Shown here in pieces: positions 36,236 to 47,632 of a DNA stretch of 64,000 nucleotides. The notes below the pieces were generated by a model, which was not told the origin of the DNA, searched no databases, and saw nothing but the letters and a program-made list of their open reading frames with translations. Origin of the DNA: Holothuria scabra. Taxonomy: Eukaryota > Echinodermata > Holothuroidea > Aspidochirotida > Holothuriidae. The stretch spans positions 24,365,648-24,429,647 of the forward strand of contig CM074189.1 of the NCBI GenBank assembly GCA_037179385.1, given 5' to 3'. Each line of letters opens with the position of its first letter. The stretch's first letter is position 1. The position numbers were made by a program, and so were the translations under genes.

Positions 36236-37913
36236 GGCTTATGATATTCTGCGAAACGAAACGAAACGAAACGAAACAAAACGAAACAAATTAGTTTACT
36301 CTGAAAACACGATCCACTTGAGAGTAAATAGCAAACTAAGGAATAAAGGGTGCACAAAATTCATTCGGCCAAGGTGTTTACAGAATTTTTGTTCTGTTTC
36401 GCAAAATATCATTAGCGTGGTGGGGTATTGATATTCTGCGAAACGAAACAAATTAGTTTAGGCCACTCACCTCGAACAGGAAACTATAACGGATAAGGAG
36501 AGGACAAAAATCGATCGGTCAAAGTAGTCTTAGATCTATGAACGTATTTTTTGATCTGTTTCGCAAAATATCATTAGCGTGGTGGGCTATTGATATTCTG
36601 CGAAACGAAACGAAACAAATTAGTTCAGGCCACCCACCTCGAACAGGAAACTATAACGGATAAGGGGAGGACAAAAATCAATCGGTCAAAGTAGACAGGC
36701 CTAGGCCTATGAATATATTTCTTGCTCTGTTCCGCAAAATTACGATAAAATATCATCAAAATATCACAAATATAATGGTGTTTTTTTATAATTTGCCAAA
36801 GAAAATGAAACAAATAGCGATACCGTGGAAGTCACGATCTGTTTCATAAGCAATTGACATAGCGGGTAAGGGGAGGACAAAACGCAATCAGTCATCAAAG
36901 CCTATTTACAGATTTTTCATACAGTACTAATTAAAGCTGTTGTAGGAAACTCTCTTGCATATACGGGCGCAGCAATCCACATATACCAATACTTAGAAAC
37001 GGAATTATCACGGACTTTACGGCGGAGAACGCTCTCTTTACAATGGGATAAGAGGTCAGATATAGCCTACAATCCTCGACAAAAATGATGCGGGGACAAA
37101 ACAAGCAATACAATTAGCAATGAACGGATCACCATTCCCCACAGCAGAGGTATGAGGAAACGTTAACCTCTATCATGCTCACAATTCACATGACTTTATA
37201 CAATACACTAAAGAGGTTTGCCTGTATATCGGAATGATTGCTTGGTGGTGATGAGAACAGAGGAAGCAAATGCGAACGCGCACTAAAAGAAATAATTATT
37301 CCACAGAGATACAGTAAAACTTTCATGAAAAATCGAAAACAACTTACAAATTTGGAGATGATTCGATTTTTTATTAGTAGGCCTACCCGATATTTGATCT
37401 ACAGTTTTGAAACACGTACAAGTTTTTGTTGAGCATAAATGTAAAAAAATTAGAAAAATAGAATAATCTGATTAATGGGAACGATTTAAAATCAGATCAG
37501 AATCCGATCTGAATTCTCTCTACGCCGTGTGAAGGAGGCCAGAATTATTACGTTTCGTTTCGCAGATTATCATTACCCCACCACGCTAATGCTATTTTGC
37601 GAAACAGAGCAAAAAATATGTTCATAGGCCTAGGCCTTCTTTGACCGATTGATTTTAGTCCTCCCCTTATCCGTTATAGTTTCCTTTTCCATGGGTGTCA
37701 TAAACTAATTTGTTTCGTTTCGTTACGCAGAATATCAATAGCCCACTACGCTAATGATATTTTGCGAAACAGAACAAAAAATACTTTCATAAACCTAGGA
37801 CTACTTTTACCGATTGATTTTTGTCCTCCTCTTATCCGTTATAGCTTCCTATTCCATGGGTGGCCTAAACTAATTTGTTTCGTTTCGTTTCGTTTCGCAG
37901 AATATCATAAGCC
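36236..37913. mobile_element. Mutator-like non-autonomous element with long tandem-repeat TIRs
   Basis: The element is bounded by a perfect 9-bp direct repeat, CTGCTACGG, at 36227-36235 and 37914-37922. The termini are GGCTTATGATATTCTGCG inward from the left and its exact inverse at the right, followed on both sides by (GAAAC)n. Each arm is built from tandem units of about 168 bp, each beginning GATATTCTGCGAAACG, passing through CTATAACGGATAAGG, and ending TTTCGCAAAATATCATTAGCG. The left arm has three units (starts near 36240, 36430, 36594) and the right arm two (37547-37913). The 0.8-kb centre has no transposase. A 9-bp duplication with long TIRs matches the Mutator superfamily; Merlin-type elements are the main alternative. 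Confidence 0.85.
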
Positions 37914-37922
37914 CTGCTACGG

Positions 37923-38532
37923 TTTTGTGCACAGAGAAGGATGAGTTCTTATAACTTCTCAAGATACACCTTGCATTTGGCAAGCCTAAGTCAAGCCTTA
38001 CGTAACTGCTTCCAAGAGAGAAATATAACACAAAAGAAAGTTAACGACAAATGCTAATATTAATGATTAAACCTAGGCCTAGATGCTAACATAAATGTCA
38101 AGGTTGTTCTCCGAACTACAGGCACTTGCGAGATACGACAGTACAGTGTGTGTGCAGTGTGCACTGTGTCACCAAGGAGATTCTACATGTCACAATACTG
38201 CAATGCTCTTTAGCTTGTTCGCGTTTAGCGACACTGTGCGCGATATACTACAGGTACAATGCGGGAATGCGGTCGTTGTGTCATGAGCAAGCATACTGTA
38301 AACAAAGTTGACTTACTCAAGCATTCTATTACAAAACAATAAAATAAAGAAATGCGTAAATTAAACTCGCTCATTTTTGGCCATATCATAACCAAAAGTG
38401 ACCATGAAGTCTCGTTCCCGTCTACATGACTCACTCAACATAATGAACTCAATTGAAGAGCAAACAACTCACTGAGAATCAAGAAACATTGTACGAAAGA
38501 ACTGTCCCTCGAAAATGAGAAGCGTGCCTAAG
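37923..38532. other. intergenic, no supported gene
   Basis: Nothing beyond short frames. Confidence 0.35.
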
Positions 38533-38560
38533 GTACTGTCCATGACGTCATGGACAGTAC
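38533..38560. promoter_or_regulatory. 28-bp perfect palindrome centred on a full CRE
   Basis: The half-sequence GTACTGTCCATGAC is followed immediately by its exact reverse complement, creating TGACGTCA at the centre. TGACGTCA is the consensus binding site of CREB/ATF bZIP dimers. No gene start is recognised close by, so function is unproven. Confidence 0.7.
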
Positions 38561-40898
38561 AATTACAAGAAACTGGTCCCTAGCCTGCTATGACCACTGA
38601 TCTTTCCGAAAGAATACTATTTGGAAGAATTCCCTCATGGTGGTGTCATAAAGACATGGGAGCTCGGTAAATTCACAACAAAAATGGAAAAGCAAACCAG
38701 CTAAAGATGTTTTATATTCTAGGCATATTATTTTCAAATCACAAAGACTAGGTCTTCCATTTGATTGTTAGCAAATATTGATGGACAAGATAATTAAACG
38801 TCAACAGATACATATTGTTAATGCCAAACCCAGTCTTGAATACCCTTCCATTGCATTGTAATATACTCAAAATACGGTTATCAATCAGCTCCAAGCTTTT
38901 CTTTAAATGCGCTATAAAAGTATACTGATCATAGAGTACTATGAAAGGGTCAAACAACACAATAGAGTTGATTTGAATGCACTATCTTAACACTCCAGTC
39001 AAATCTGTGGTAAAATTATACAGACATGATCTAAAATGATCGGGGGTGAGCTCTCTTCAAGATAATTTGTTGCATTTTTAGGTGAAATCAGTGATGATTT
39101 GTACTTCTTCAACTCCGCAATAGGCATGCAGGAACCCGCATGTGGAGCTTATCTTTACTTGCATATTTATTGATATCTGCAATTATTCCTCACCAGTTAA
39201 GTTATTGTGCCTGTTTGCTTGCACAAACTATTTCATGCTAGCGTAGTTATATCACGCCACCCTAACGCATATCTTTACGTTCAAAAAGAGTAAGCGATAA
39301 AAGCAACGGGCAGTCTTCTGCATTCTAAAAATAAGCTGGTTGTTCCGTCAAAAGTTCTTTACTATAACTTGATTATGAAATCTAATACTGTTTGTATACT
39401 TTTAACAAAGCAATTCAAAAATCACAACGTAGAGTGAGTATAAAAAGTGGATAACTTCAGTTCTCACAGAGCTATTCCATTAAAAAATGCTTTGCTACGG
39501 TTAACATCTTATGACAAATATTCCATGCATTAAAAGATCTTTTGCTTGCACATGGAAAAAACAATGAAGCTTATGCTTTTATGTCTACCACTATTAGGTT
39601 CCTGTAGTTATGGTAATGTGTAACAGTACTCCGTACCACCATGGCAAATTCGAATCCCACCGTGATTAACCTTCGCAACACCATTTAAAAAACCAGATGT
39701 CCCATAAGCGTTGATATAGTCAATATATATTTTAAGTAATATTGCTGCAATATTTATTATCCCGTTAATGAGCCAACGGTTTAACTTGTCGAAAACGTTG
39801 GTAACAAAGTTTTAGCACAGTAAACAGTGCACGCAAAATATACGCAGTAAATGTCAAAATCAGATTAGGGGCCTTTTTATCCTAAAACGATGCTCTTCAT
39901 ATTTGTGTTAACAAATTGCGGTGACTTACTTTGCTATAATTGTTCTCTACTTCCTATGCATAGCTCTCAGCACTACACAATTGTGAAACGAGTGGAATTA
40001 TGAAACTGTTAGCACTGACACCATTTTTTGAGTCGATTTGACTACAGCCACAGGTTTTATCAATTCAATGTTGGTTGTACACAGCGTGCAGCCATGTTTT
40101 GATCCCATGCCATCTTTATGAACAGAAAAATTGTTTATAAAAGTGAGACCAATGAAGACAACTTGAGTATAATTACCAACGGTTACAGGTTGTTTGAATT
40201 TCAAACATGAAGTCGGCATTTACAGAAAACTGTCGATCAATTTTAATCTATCAGCATCTTTCTCATTTACTCACTTATTTTAAGCAGGATTGCACACGGC
40301 ATTTTGCTGGTTGGCCTTGCTTACACTAGCATCTGGTATTATCATGTATTAATGGGTAAGCGATATCACAATATGTTATCTCTTTTACACAGACACCCGG
40401 CCTGTGATGAAAAACAATGGTATAGCGTGATTTGAGTTTATTTGTAAATATCTATTGCTCTTTATTACACTATGTATCAGGTTTCGGCCACACCATATGT
40501 CAAATTGATATATTTAAATTAAAATGCAAGTCAGAAAGCCTTCCCACCACAACAGGTAAACGTCTAAAAGGTAAAAACTGTGTTTTGTAATGGTGCTTTA
40601 AAACTGTGTCTTGAAGTTTTATGGTGACTACAGCAATTTTTTACTACAGCAGCAACAACAACCTCCACCGCCATCTTCACACCAACAATAACAGAGCATC
40701 CATCAATGGTGAGATAGCTCAAATCATGTGGAGGAGTAAATACAGTTTTTGATATCTCGAAGTTCCGTCAAGTGATGCTGTATGTTGTACATAATCTTTG
40801 GTTTATATGAAATATAACAAGTATCTTTGAGCCTGTTGATGGTAAACTTTTCTAATTACTTTTGCAACATCCTACTTCCCTATCTGATTACATCTTAC
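38561..40898. other. intergenic or intronic, no supported gene
   Basis: Possibly the downstream intron of the minus-strand gene whose exon ends at 40899. No exon, RNA gene or repeat family was recognised. Confidence 0.4.
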
Positions 40899-41151
40899 CC
40901 CCCGTGAGGGCACAGTTCATGTAAAGAAGGCTGATATCAGTGGAACCCCAAGCCGCCTTTATCTTTTGGGGTTTCTTTGTTGCATTCTCCAAAAGGAGCG
41001 TCGCGGAATGTTCATGGAAGCGATACAAGATGTCAACGTTTTTAGGGTTGAAAACGCTCTGGAAAACCGATTTTTTGGGGAGTGATATAAGAAGCTGATT
41101 TTGCAGGGCTGGTGTTGGCTGGTATTTCCGCTTTCCATTTTTTCCAGTTAT
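40899..41151 (-). CDS. internal exon of an unrecognised protein
   Basis: On the minus strand an acceptor (ATACAATGGCAG) precedes 41151, and the exon ends at 40899 before a strong donor, GTAAGA. The 253-bp exon begins in phase 0 and ends in phase 1. Its 84 codons are open, with coding-like composition: GKNGKRKYQPTPALQNQLL, SVFQSVFNPKNVDILYRFH, then TKKPQKIKAAWGSTDISLL. I do not recognise a domain. Other exons must lie upstream (above 41151, beyond the hAT insertion at 41306) or downstream in the uncharacterised stretch below 40898. The Met near 41226 lies in the intron and is not a start. Confidence 0.55.
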
Positions 41152-41305
41152 CTGCCATTGTATAACACAATGTAATTGAAACACATTTAAAACAACTTCA
41201 ATGAAAACCATGTAATAAACATGCACTCCAGGAGATCTTCCTTAAGGTATATGGCTATTTGGCAAAGGTGAAACTGTGGACTTGAAATTCATAATAACCC
41301 TATAG

Positions 41306-42098
41306 CAAGGGTGGGCAACTTTTTAGACTGACCAGACAAGATTTGAGAAATGAAAGATTGACCGGGCCGCACTAAACCAACGACCTGGTGCAGATTTCAG
41401 AAATTTAATCCTGAGGACTTTCAAGCAACTATATAAATCTTTATTCACAAAAATGTTATCTCAATATAGTATTGTTAATATACAGTAAGTAACGGGGAAA
41501 ATAGGCCTACCTTACAGCATTCAATGAGATATCTGGCACTGACAGTTTGCAACTAATTTCTCCCTAGGTGTAGGGAGCGGTTCAAAATTGGGGGAGGGAG
41601 GGGGGTTGAAACTTGTTTCGGATCGCCGCCATGAGTGCGGGGCGTTTGTAGAGGACGATATGTCTCCCTTCAATCAAATTTTTGGGGATATTTGAGGGTC
41701 CTTAGATGCATTTTGGGAACAATTTTGAAGGCTAATTACTGTAAAATGTTGACATTCCTTAGCCCTTTGGAAATTGTTTTGATATTGATGGGTCCTCAGG
41801 TGCAATTTGGTGCATCATTTTGGACAACTTTTGGGTAAATTACTGCACATTGTCGACATTCCCTACAGCCATTTGGATTTTTTTTGGATATTTGATGGTC
41901 CTTAGATGAATTGTGGTGCATCATTCTGGAAGTTAATCACAAGTGAATAGTGGTGAGGAACGTCATTAGTACCGATATAAGCAAAGCTGCTAGCTCATTT
42001 GTTGGGATGGTGTAAAATGGATTGATTTTTTTCTTTTTCTTGAAACATCTCGCGGGCCGTAATTAAATCACTGGCGGGCAGTAGGTCGACCATCCCTG
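41306..42098. mobile_element. hAT-type non-autonomous transposon, 793 bp
   Basis: It is flanked by CCCTATAG (41298-41305) and CCCTATAC (42099-42106), an 8-bp target duplication with one mismatch. The ends are CAAGGGTGGGCAAC and the inverse of GTCGACCATCCCTG, imperfect CAGGG-type TIRs. CGGGCCGC words just inside each end are typical of this group. The centre (about 41680-41935) holds about 2.5 tandem units of about 103 bp (GATATTTGANGGTCCTTAGATG). No transposase frame is present. Confidence 0.85.
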
Positions 42099-42106
42099 CC
42101 CTATAC

Positions 42107-44245
42107 GTAGTATGCTTTTAAGCGTGATTCCATATAATGAGCCACATGGGCCATGTGGAAAATTGGGCCCAATATTCCTAAACACCTATCAGATACACTC
42201 ATTTTAAAACTAGTGTGGGAATTTTGGATTCTATGAAAGAACGCCTTCTATTTCACAACAGCAGTTTTGATTTTCCAAAATTATTTTTAAGTCCCGTCAA
42301 AAATTCTTTTGAGTTGACCATTGTGCAGACGCAAATTCTACTACAAATTTGCTCATATTCTGAGGAACACATGAGACCAAAATCTATATCAAAACGCTGT
42401 CTGCATGCCAAGATGATTCCCCAGAACACTGATAGTCGTTAGAGTTGTCATAGACTAGGAAAGAATGATTACGACTTGGAGATTTGTCGTCTTTCACTGC
42501 CAGTTCTAAACTGGACTTCTCAAGGTTGCCGGTACTGGGTATACTTTGATACAAGATTTTCTTCACAACATTGCATTAAACAATGGGTGGAATCAATGGA
42601 TTCCGATCTTACGAATGAATTTACACCGTTCGTGAAAGTTCAAGTTTACTGTACATTTTAAATGGAAGTTCGAAAGTAGGCAATATGTATAATGACTGTG
42701 TACCTGTTAAATAAGATTAACGACTAGACACTTGGGCTGTTCGACTGTTTTCTACGGGAACAACCCCTCATGTATGGTGTAGAATGTAAACAACTTTGAA
42801 CCTTTTGGCTTCAATGCAAAAGCCAAAAGATGCAACACAAAATATGATGTCGCGTCTGGAATAAGAATAAAGAGCAGTGGAATTTCTTTACAATCAAATC
42901 CATTTGTTAAAACTATTCACTGAAACCTTTGATTGTTTGAAATTTTTAGAAAGAAATCGCCTGAAACCTTACCGTAGCCACTTAACGTACGGATGCAAAG
43001 TAATGGACAGGATGTATTGACAGACTACTCTATGAAAGTAAGCACAGAAGCCGCGGAGCCAATTTTGAAGTGCGGGGGCTAATCATCGAAGCGGCCCAAT
43101 AGATCCAATAAAATAAATGCTCTTTAAGGCGGCCCAAAATGCCCACGGCAAAAAAGTGCGGGGGCTAAAGCCCCCCACCGCCTATCCCCCCTAGTGTTTG
43201 GGTCCTTTTGGACCCAGAGGGAGAGGGCGGCTGTCATCCATCTTTACTGTTTCACGAGGAGCTCGAAACTGCGAGTAGCTACCCGGAAATTTGGCCACAA
43301 CGAGAGAGACAATAGTTTAAGGGCACGGGGTCAATAGTCCACGGAAGCTGATGCGGGGCGTGCTACGTCCACTTTTCCGCCCACTCCCGAGGTGCGCAAA
43401 TATGCCCCGATTGGAGCACAACGGTAAAGGGTCAAATGCTTCAAGATTTGAATTTTCTTTGGTGCAAATTTTTTATGCCATTTACCAGTTCGGGAGATAA
43501 ATGCTTTCGGGGAAATCAATTTTCACTCAATCGAGAGAATATTTTCCCATGGGTGGTGCCATTTTCAAATATTTCCCATGTTGCATTGAGATCCTACCGC
43601 AAAAATTCAACGGAGGTAACGTTCAAAACAACTCTGCAATTTTTATCGATTATAGGTTCCGAAAGGGATCTCTGTGCATATTGAAAATCTCTGTTAATAG
43701 GAGAAAACGGCTTTGTCATCTTTGATTGTTCACCGCGCCGATTTGGGGGTAATTTTATCTCTTATCATAAGACTTAATTTGTACGAAAAAGTTTCGAAGA
43801 GCTATCGTCATTTAAATTACAGCACCGTATTTACGTACCTACTCTACATTTTAGGTAGGCCATTATACGCTAAGTGTATAATTCAATAGGCTATGTTCTT
43901 TTTACATCATTCTATTGTGAAAATATAACAATGTATATGCTTATAACCATAGTGGCAGTTTCCCCATATAATTTGGGTAACCACTTGTTAAAGTCACGTC
44001 TTATTCAAGGGCGTAGAAGCCGAGGACTAGGGTAGCTAAAATGTATCCCCCCCCCCCCCCTCTTGATATCTTCTTTGCCGCATTTCAAGTGTAACATCCG
44101 TAATTTTTATGTAAACAGCTTGGGAGATAACCGCTATCGGGGAAAAATTGACTGTTTCAACGTTATGAATATTTATGGGAATTTAGTGAATACCTCTTCA
44201 CAGTCGTCGATTTGTTCAAGTGTATGTGTATTTACATGTGACATC
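42107..44245. other. intergenic, no supported gene
   Basis: Contains a doubled AGTGCGGGGGCTAA word at about 43068 and 43154 with C-rich inverse sequence beside it, probably a decayed MITE, and a C run at 44047-44060. No exon is supported. Confidence 0.4.
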
Positions 44246-44560
44246 ATAGTTAAAGGCAGTCATTCGTCACCCCAAACTACAGTTTCAGTATGCGTACATC
44301 AAAACTCTCAACTGGTACAGCTCTTTTTAATTGGCATCAAATTCAAACAATGCATCATAGCTACATTACACAGCATGGGCACTGAGAGTGTCTTGATTAC
44401 ACATTATGGACTTGTATTCCCACTGAGACATGCCATGAAGCAATAAACTAGGATTGTCTCTGGATAAAGATGAGTTTTAGATAAATGTGGGAGGGGCTAG
44501 AAGTAAGTAGGTTGGGAGAATTGGAACTGTTTGGGATGATGAAAATATGCCTTTAAAACA
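44246..44560 (+). repeat. diverged repeat, copy 1 of a coding-like fragment
   Basis: GATTACACATT, GTATTCCCACT, GTCTCTGGATAAAGATGA and TGTGGGAGGGGCT match, in order and orientation, the segment at 46455-46570. This copy has a stop in the matching frame (after HAMKQ) and looks more decayed. It is an unknown dispersed family, possibly derived from an exon. Confidence 0.5.
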
Positions 44561-46260
44561 CAAAGGGCGAAACTACAAGGGACCTTCAACAACGCATTTA
44601 CAAACACAAATGCTGGAGCAATCCACTTGTACAACTTCATTCGGAAATACTGCATAAAACTTGCGGCTGTGCCGAGTCTACAAATTAAGCTGAGGAAAAA
44701 GAACGTAGCAAAATTACGGATATCTCAAAATAAAAAATGAGTAAAATGTGTTAATTTGTAATATGATTGGGCAGGTGGAGTTCAGTTTGCCTTAAAATGT
44801 ACGATATTTTCATTGATTCACGCAGTTAAGTAGACCTAAGTACACTGAATACATTTGCAATAAACATTCCTGTGTCGGGTGCCATGATACCTGGGAACCT
44901 GAACTGGGAACAAATAGCCATGAATTCAAGCATAACAGCAGTTAAAATTAAAGAACATTAAGAAATGTAATTTAAAAAAATGGAAGCTGAAAAGTGCAAC
45001 ATTCCCACTTTACTCTCCAAAAAGCTTTTCAAGGGTTTGCAGTATTTCCGATGAATGTAGCACAGTACATGCCCCTATATCAGAGTGTTTAAAACATACT
45101 TTGCCATTTTTTCCATGGTAAAATGACTTCACAACTGCCCTCGAGAAGTATCACATAAGTTGATGGAAACTATTCCATCAGCAAGTACACGTAACTATCT
45201 CTGACTAGTGTAACCCGAAATGAGAGAGATGCAGGGGTGTAGATCCTGGTGGGACGTGCGCGCGCTTGTGTTCGTATGAGTTCATTGCTTTTAGACGAGT
45301 CCGGTCCGAGACTAGATGTAACTATTGAATGCCTTCTGGCAGAATATTTTACAGTATCCTCATTTGAATGTTTCTTATTAATCGAAGCCTACAGCTTCGA
45401 TTATTGGATTTGCTCAGTTTGTTAAATGAACTCGTGCCTTCTTTCTTGGCCCTGCTATGAATATCTTCAGTGTGAGGCCTCTCTATTTACACACGAACAA
45501 TACTAACGTTAAACAGCATTTCATCTGCCACTCTTTTCTTTTTTTTTGACTTTTTCATAAAGGGGAAATTTCGACTACGTCCCCGATTTCACCAACTTGA
45601 CGGTGTTTCAATTGAATAATCAGCCTAATATTTGAAACAAGTTGGAAGTCTTCTTTTTTAAGGACGATAAGTCGTTACGCAGTTCTATTGACTTTTTTAT
45701 CTACTTGATTTGATCACTCATAAAATAGTCCCAGACTTGAACGCCGCTACGCAGACTAACCATAGTACTTACTCCACGGCCACACCATCGAAAATCTCCG
45801 CTTGTTTTACACGCTTGTCCAACCGCTAAAAGTCCGTTGGCACGTCTCAGCTTAATCTGCGCATGTGCAGATGCCCGAATCTGAGGTATAAACATTTTAC
45901 AGTCATCTGTTGCCTGCGTAAAAGGTACGTTCCTAACAGAACGGTTAAAGTTGTGTTGCGGGAGAACATTTTTCTCTGAGATGGTGAGCATGGTAGGCCG
46001 TTAGCTAATTTTTGTACAGCACTTATAATATTTGTTCGATGGAGGCTTGTAATCAATTAGCGCAATATTGGGCTTTTTCCCTTCGTTTCATACTATTTTC
46101 AGTGGCCCCGATCAGTACTTTCCTGAAAGTACAAACTAGTTTTGTTAAATGGAGTTTTAAAGACTTTCTAACCAACTGCTTTAAATGGCTTATCTTCTCG
46201 ATCAAACTACAGTTTTTGAAGTATAGTCCACAGCTAGAAATTCTCAGTTGGCTCAGCTCT
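44561..46260. other. intergenic, no supported gene
   Basis: Contains the hairpin listed separately at 45379. Overlapping minus frames at 45701-46056 show no domain. Confidence 0.4.
45379..45403. repeat. perfect stem-loop, 10-bp stem
   Basis: TAATCGAAGC, CTACA, GCTTCGATTA. There is no U-run after it and no gene beside it that would give it a role. Confidence 0.6.
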
Positions 46261-46673
46261 TAGATTAAAGGTCAAGAGCAGTCCCCCCCAAACTTATTTT
46301 GAAGCAACAGCTAAATATCACAATTCTCGTCTCATTTTTGTTCAAAGAATCTTTCATAATATTTTACTACTTCAATATAACGTAACGTAGTCTACTACAC
46401 TGCTTCAAGTCGGGGTGACTGCTCCTGCCCTTTAAAAATGAACTGTGCTAAGAATGTTTAGATTACACATTGGGATCGTGTATTCCCACTCGATCTGAAG
46501 CAGTAAAAGCAAGGCACTGTCTGGATGAAGATAATTTTAGACAGCTGTGGGAGGGGCTTAAAATGAAACTGCTTGGGGTTGGAGGATCTGATGATTTAGT
46601 CGCATCGGCCACTACATTTTTCAGAGTACAAAAGAATAATGTTATTAGCTTATTAGAGTGGAATACAAATTAA
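46261..46673 (+). repeat. diverged repeat, copy 2, with open coding-like frame
   Basis: This is the better-preserved relative of 44246-44560. A frame through 46470-46673 reads TRSEAVKARHCLDEDNFRQL followed by WEGLKMKLLGVGG, which looks protein-like but matches no family I know. It may be a captured exon or part of a transposon ORF. No splice sites were established. Confidence 0.45.
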
Positions 46674-46999
46674 TGAAAAGATTAATTCAAAGTCATATAG
46701 TAAAATTCTACAAGAATTTTTTTAAGCACTAAAGGGTAATAAAACCTTTATGAATTACTGAACGAGGAGCTCTTCAAATTATAGGGAAGTACAGTAATGT
46801 CTAAAGGTATTTATTATATGGTATCATTACGGATTACGTAAAGTTTCATTTTCTCTGAGCGGTTCTTTAAGCACACATTGTTTGTTTTGATGTCTTCAAA
46901 TTGAAATTAGACAAGTGAACTATCGGAGATACTATACTTCACAACCTCATCTGGAAAATTAATTTAGCTTGACATTTAGGGGTTACATGTCATTTGCAT

Positions 47000-47632
47000 A
47001 TCGAAAAGTTTTGTACGAAAACGATCATTTGCTCATTCTATATCATTTTTTTTAATGTTCTAATTAAGGTAAACTTAATGGATTATGCTTTGGAATGATA
47101 TGTCAAGGTGAGAGGAACTCATGAAATGCCGATTTTCATTTGAAATACATGATTTTTGACGATTTCAAAATTTTCTAACGTCATAATTTGGGGAATTTTT
47201 CCAAAATAATGGGCCACTTTATGCCTTTACGTCACGCATTTACGACAAAAATATGGATCCAAATAAAACCAATTCTTCTTCTCTTGTTACTTGTGACATG
47301 CTGCTCTCAGAAACTGCATTTAGCCGTGTCAGTATATATGTGGCTAGAAGTGTCAATCCTCTATAAATTATGTAAAATTGGGATCAAAAACGCTTTTTAG
47401 CCCATAGACATCAAATCCCAAAATTAATGATTTACGACAAAAGTAAGGGGTGTACCCAGTCAAAAAAGGCATTCAATAGATTTGCAATAGTATGAACATC
47501 ACAAATCCAGTTAAGCCAGACCTTAAAACACAACCCCGAATAAGGCATTAAGCGAAAAACTTAAAAATACAAAATGCGCCCGCACACTGTAACGCATTTG
47601 GGAGGTTTATGATCGAACTTTTCAATATGATG
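47000..47632 (+). repeat. unclassified interspersed repeat, copy 2
   Basis: Same orientation and near-full length match to 9538-10151, with substitutions and small indels throughout. Both copies begin CGAAAAGTTTTGTAC and end at TTTTCAATATG, so these are likely true element ends. Confidence 0.75.

Noticed and set aside
36240..36290. (GAAAC)n as telomere-like repeat
   Set aside because: Short, interstitial and part of the terminal repeats of the Mutator-like element.
44063..44446. 127-codon frame
   Set aside because: Spans a decayed repeat copy and unique DNA; the part shared with 46261 is out of order with a stop in the matching frame.
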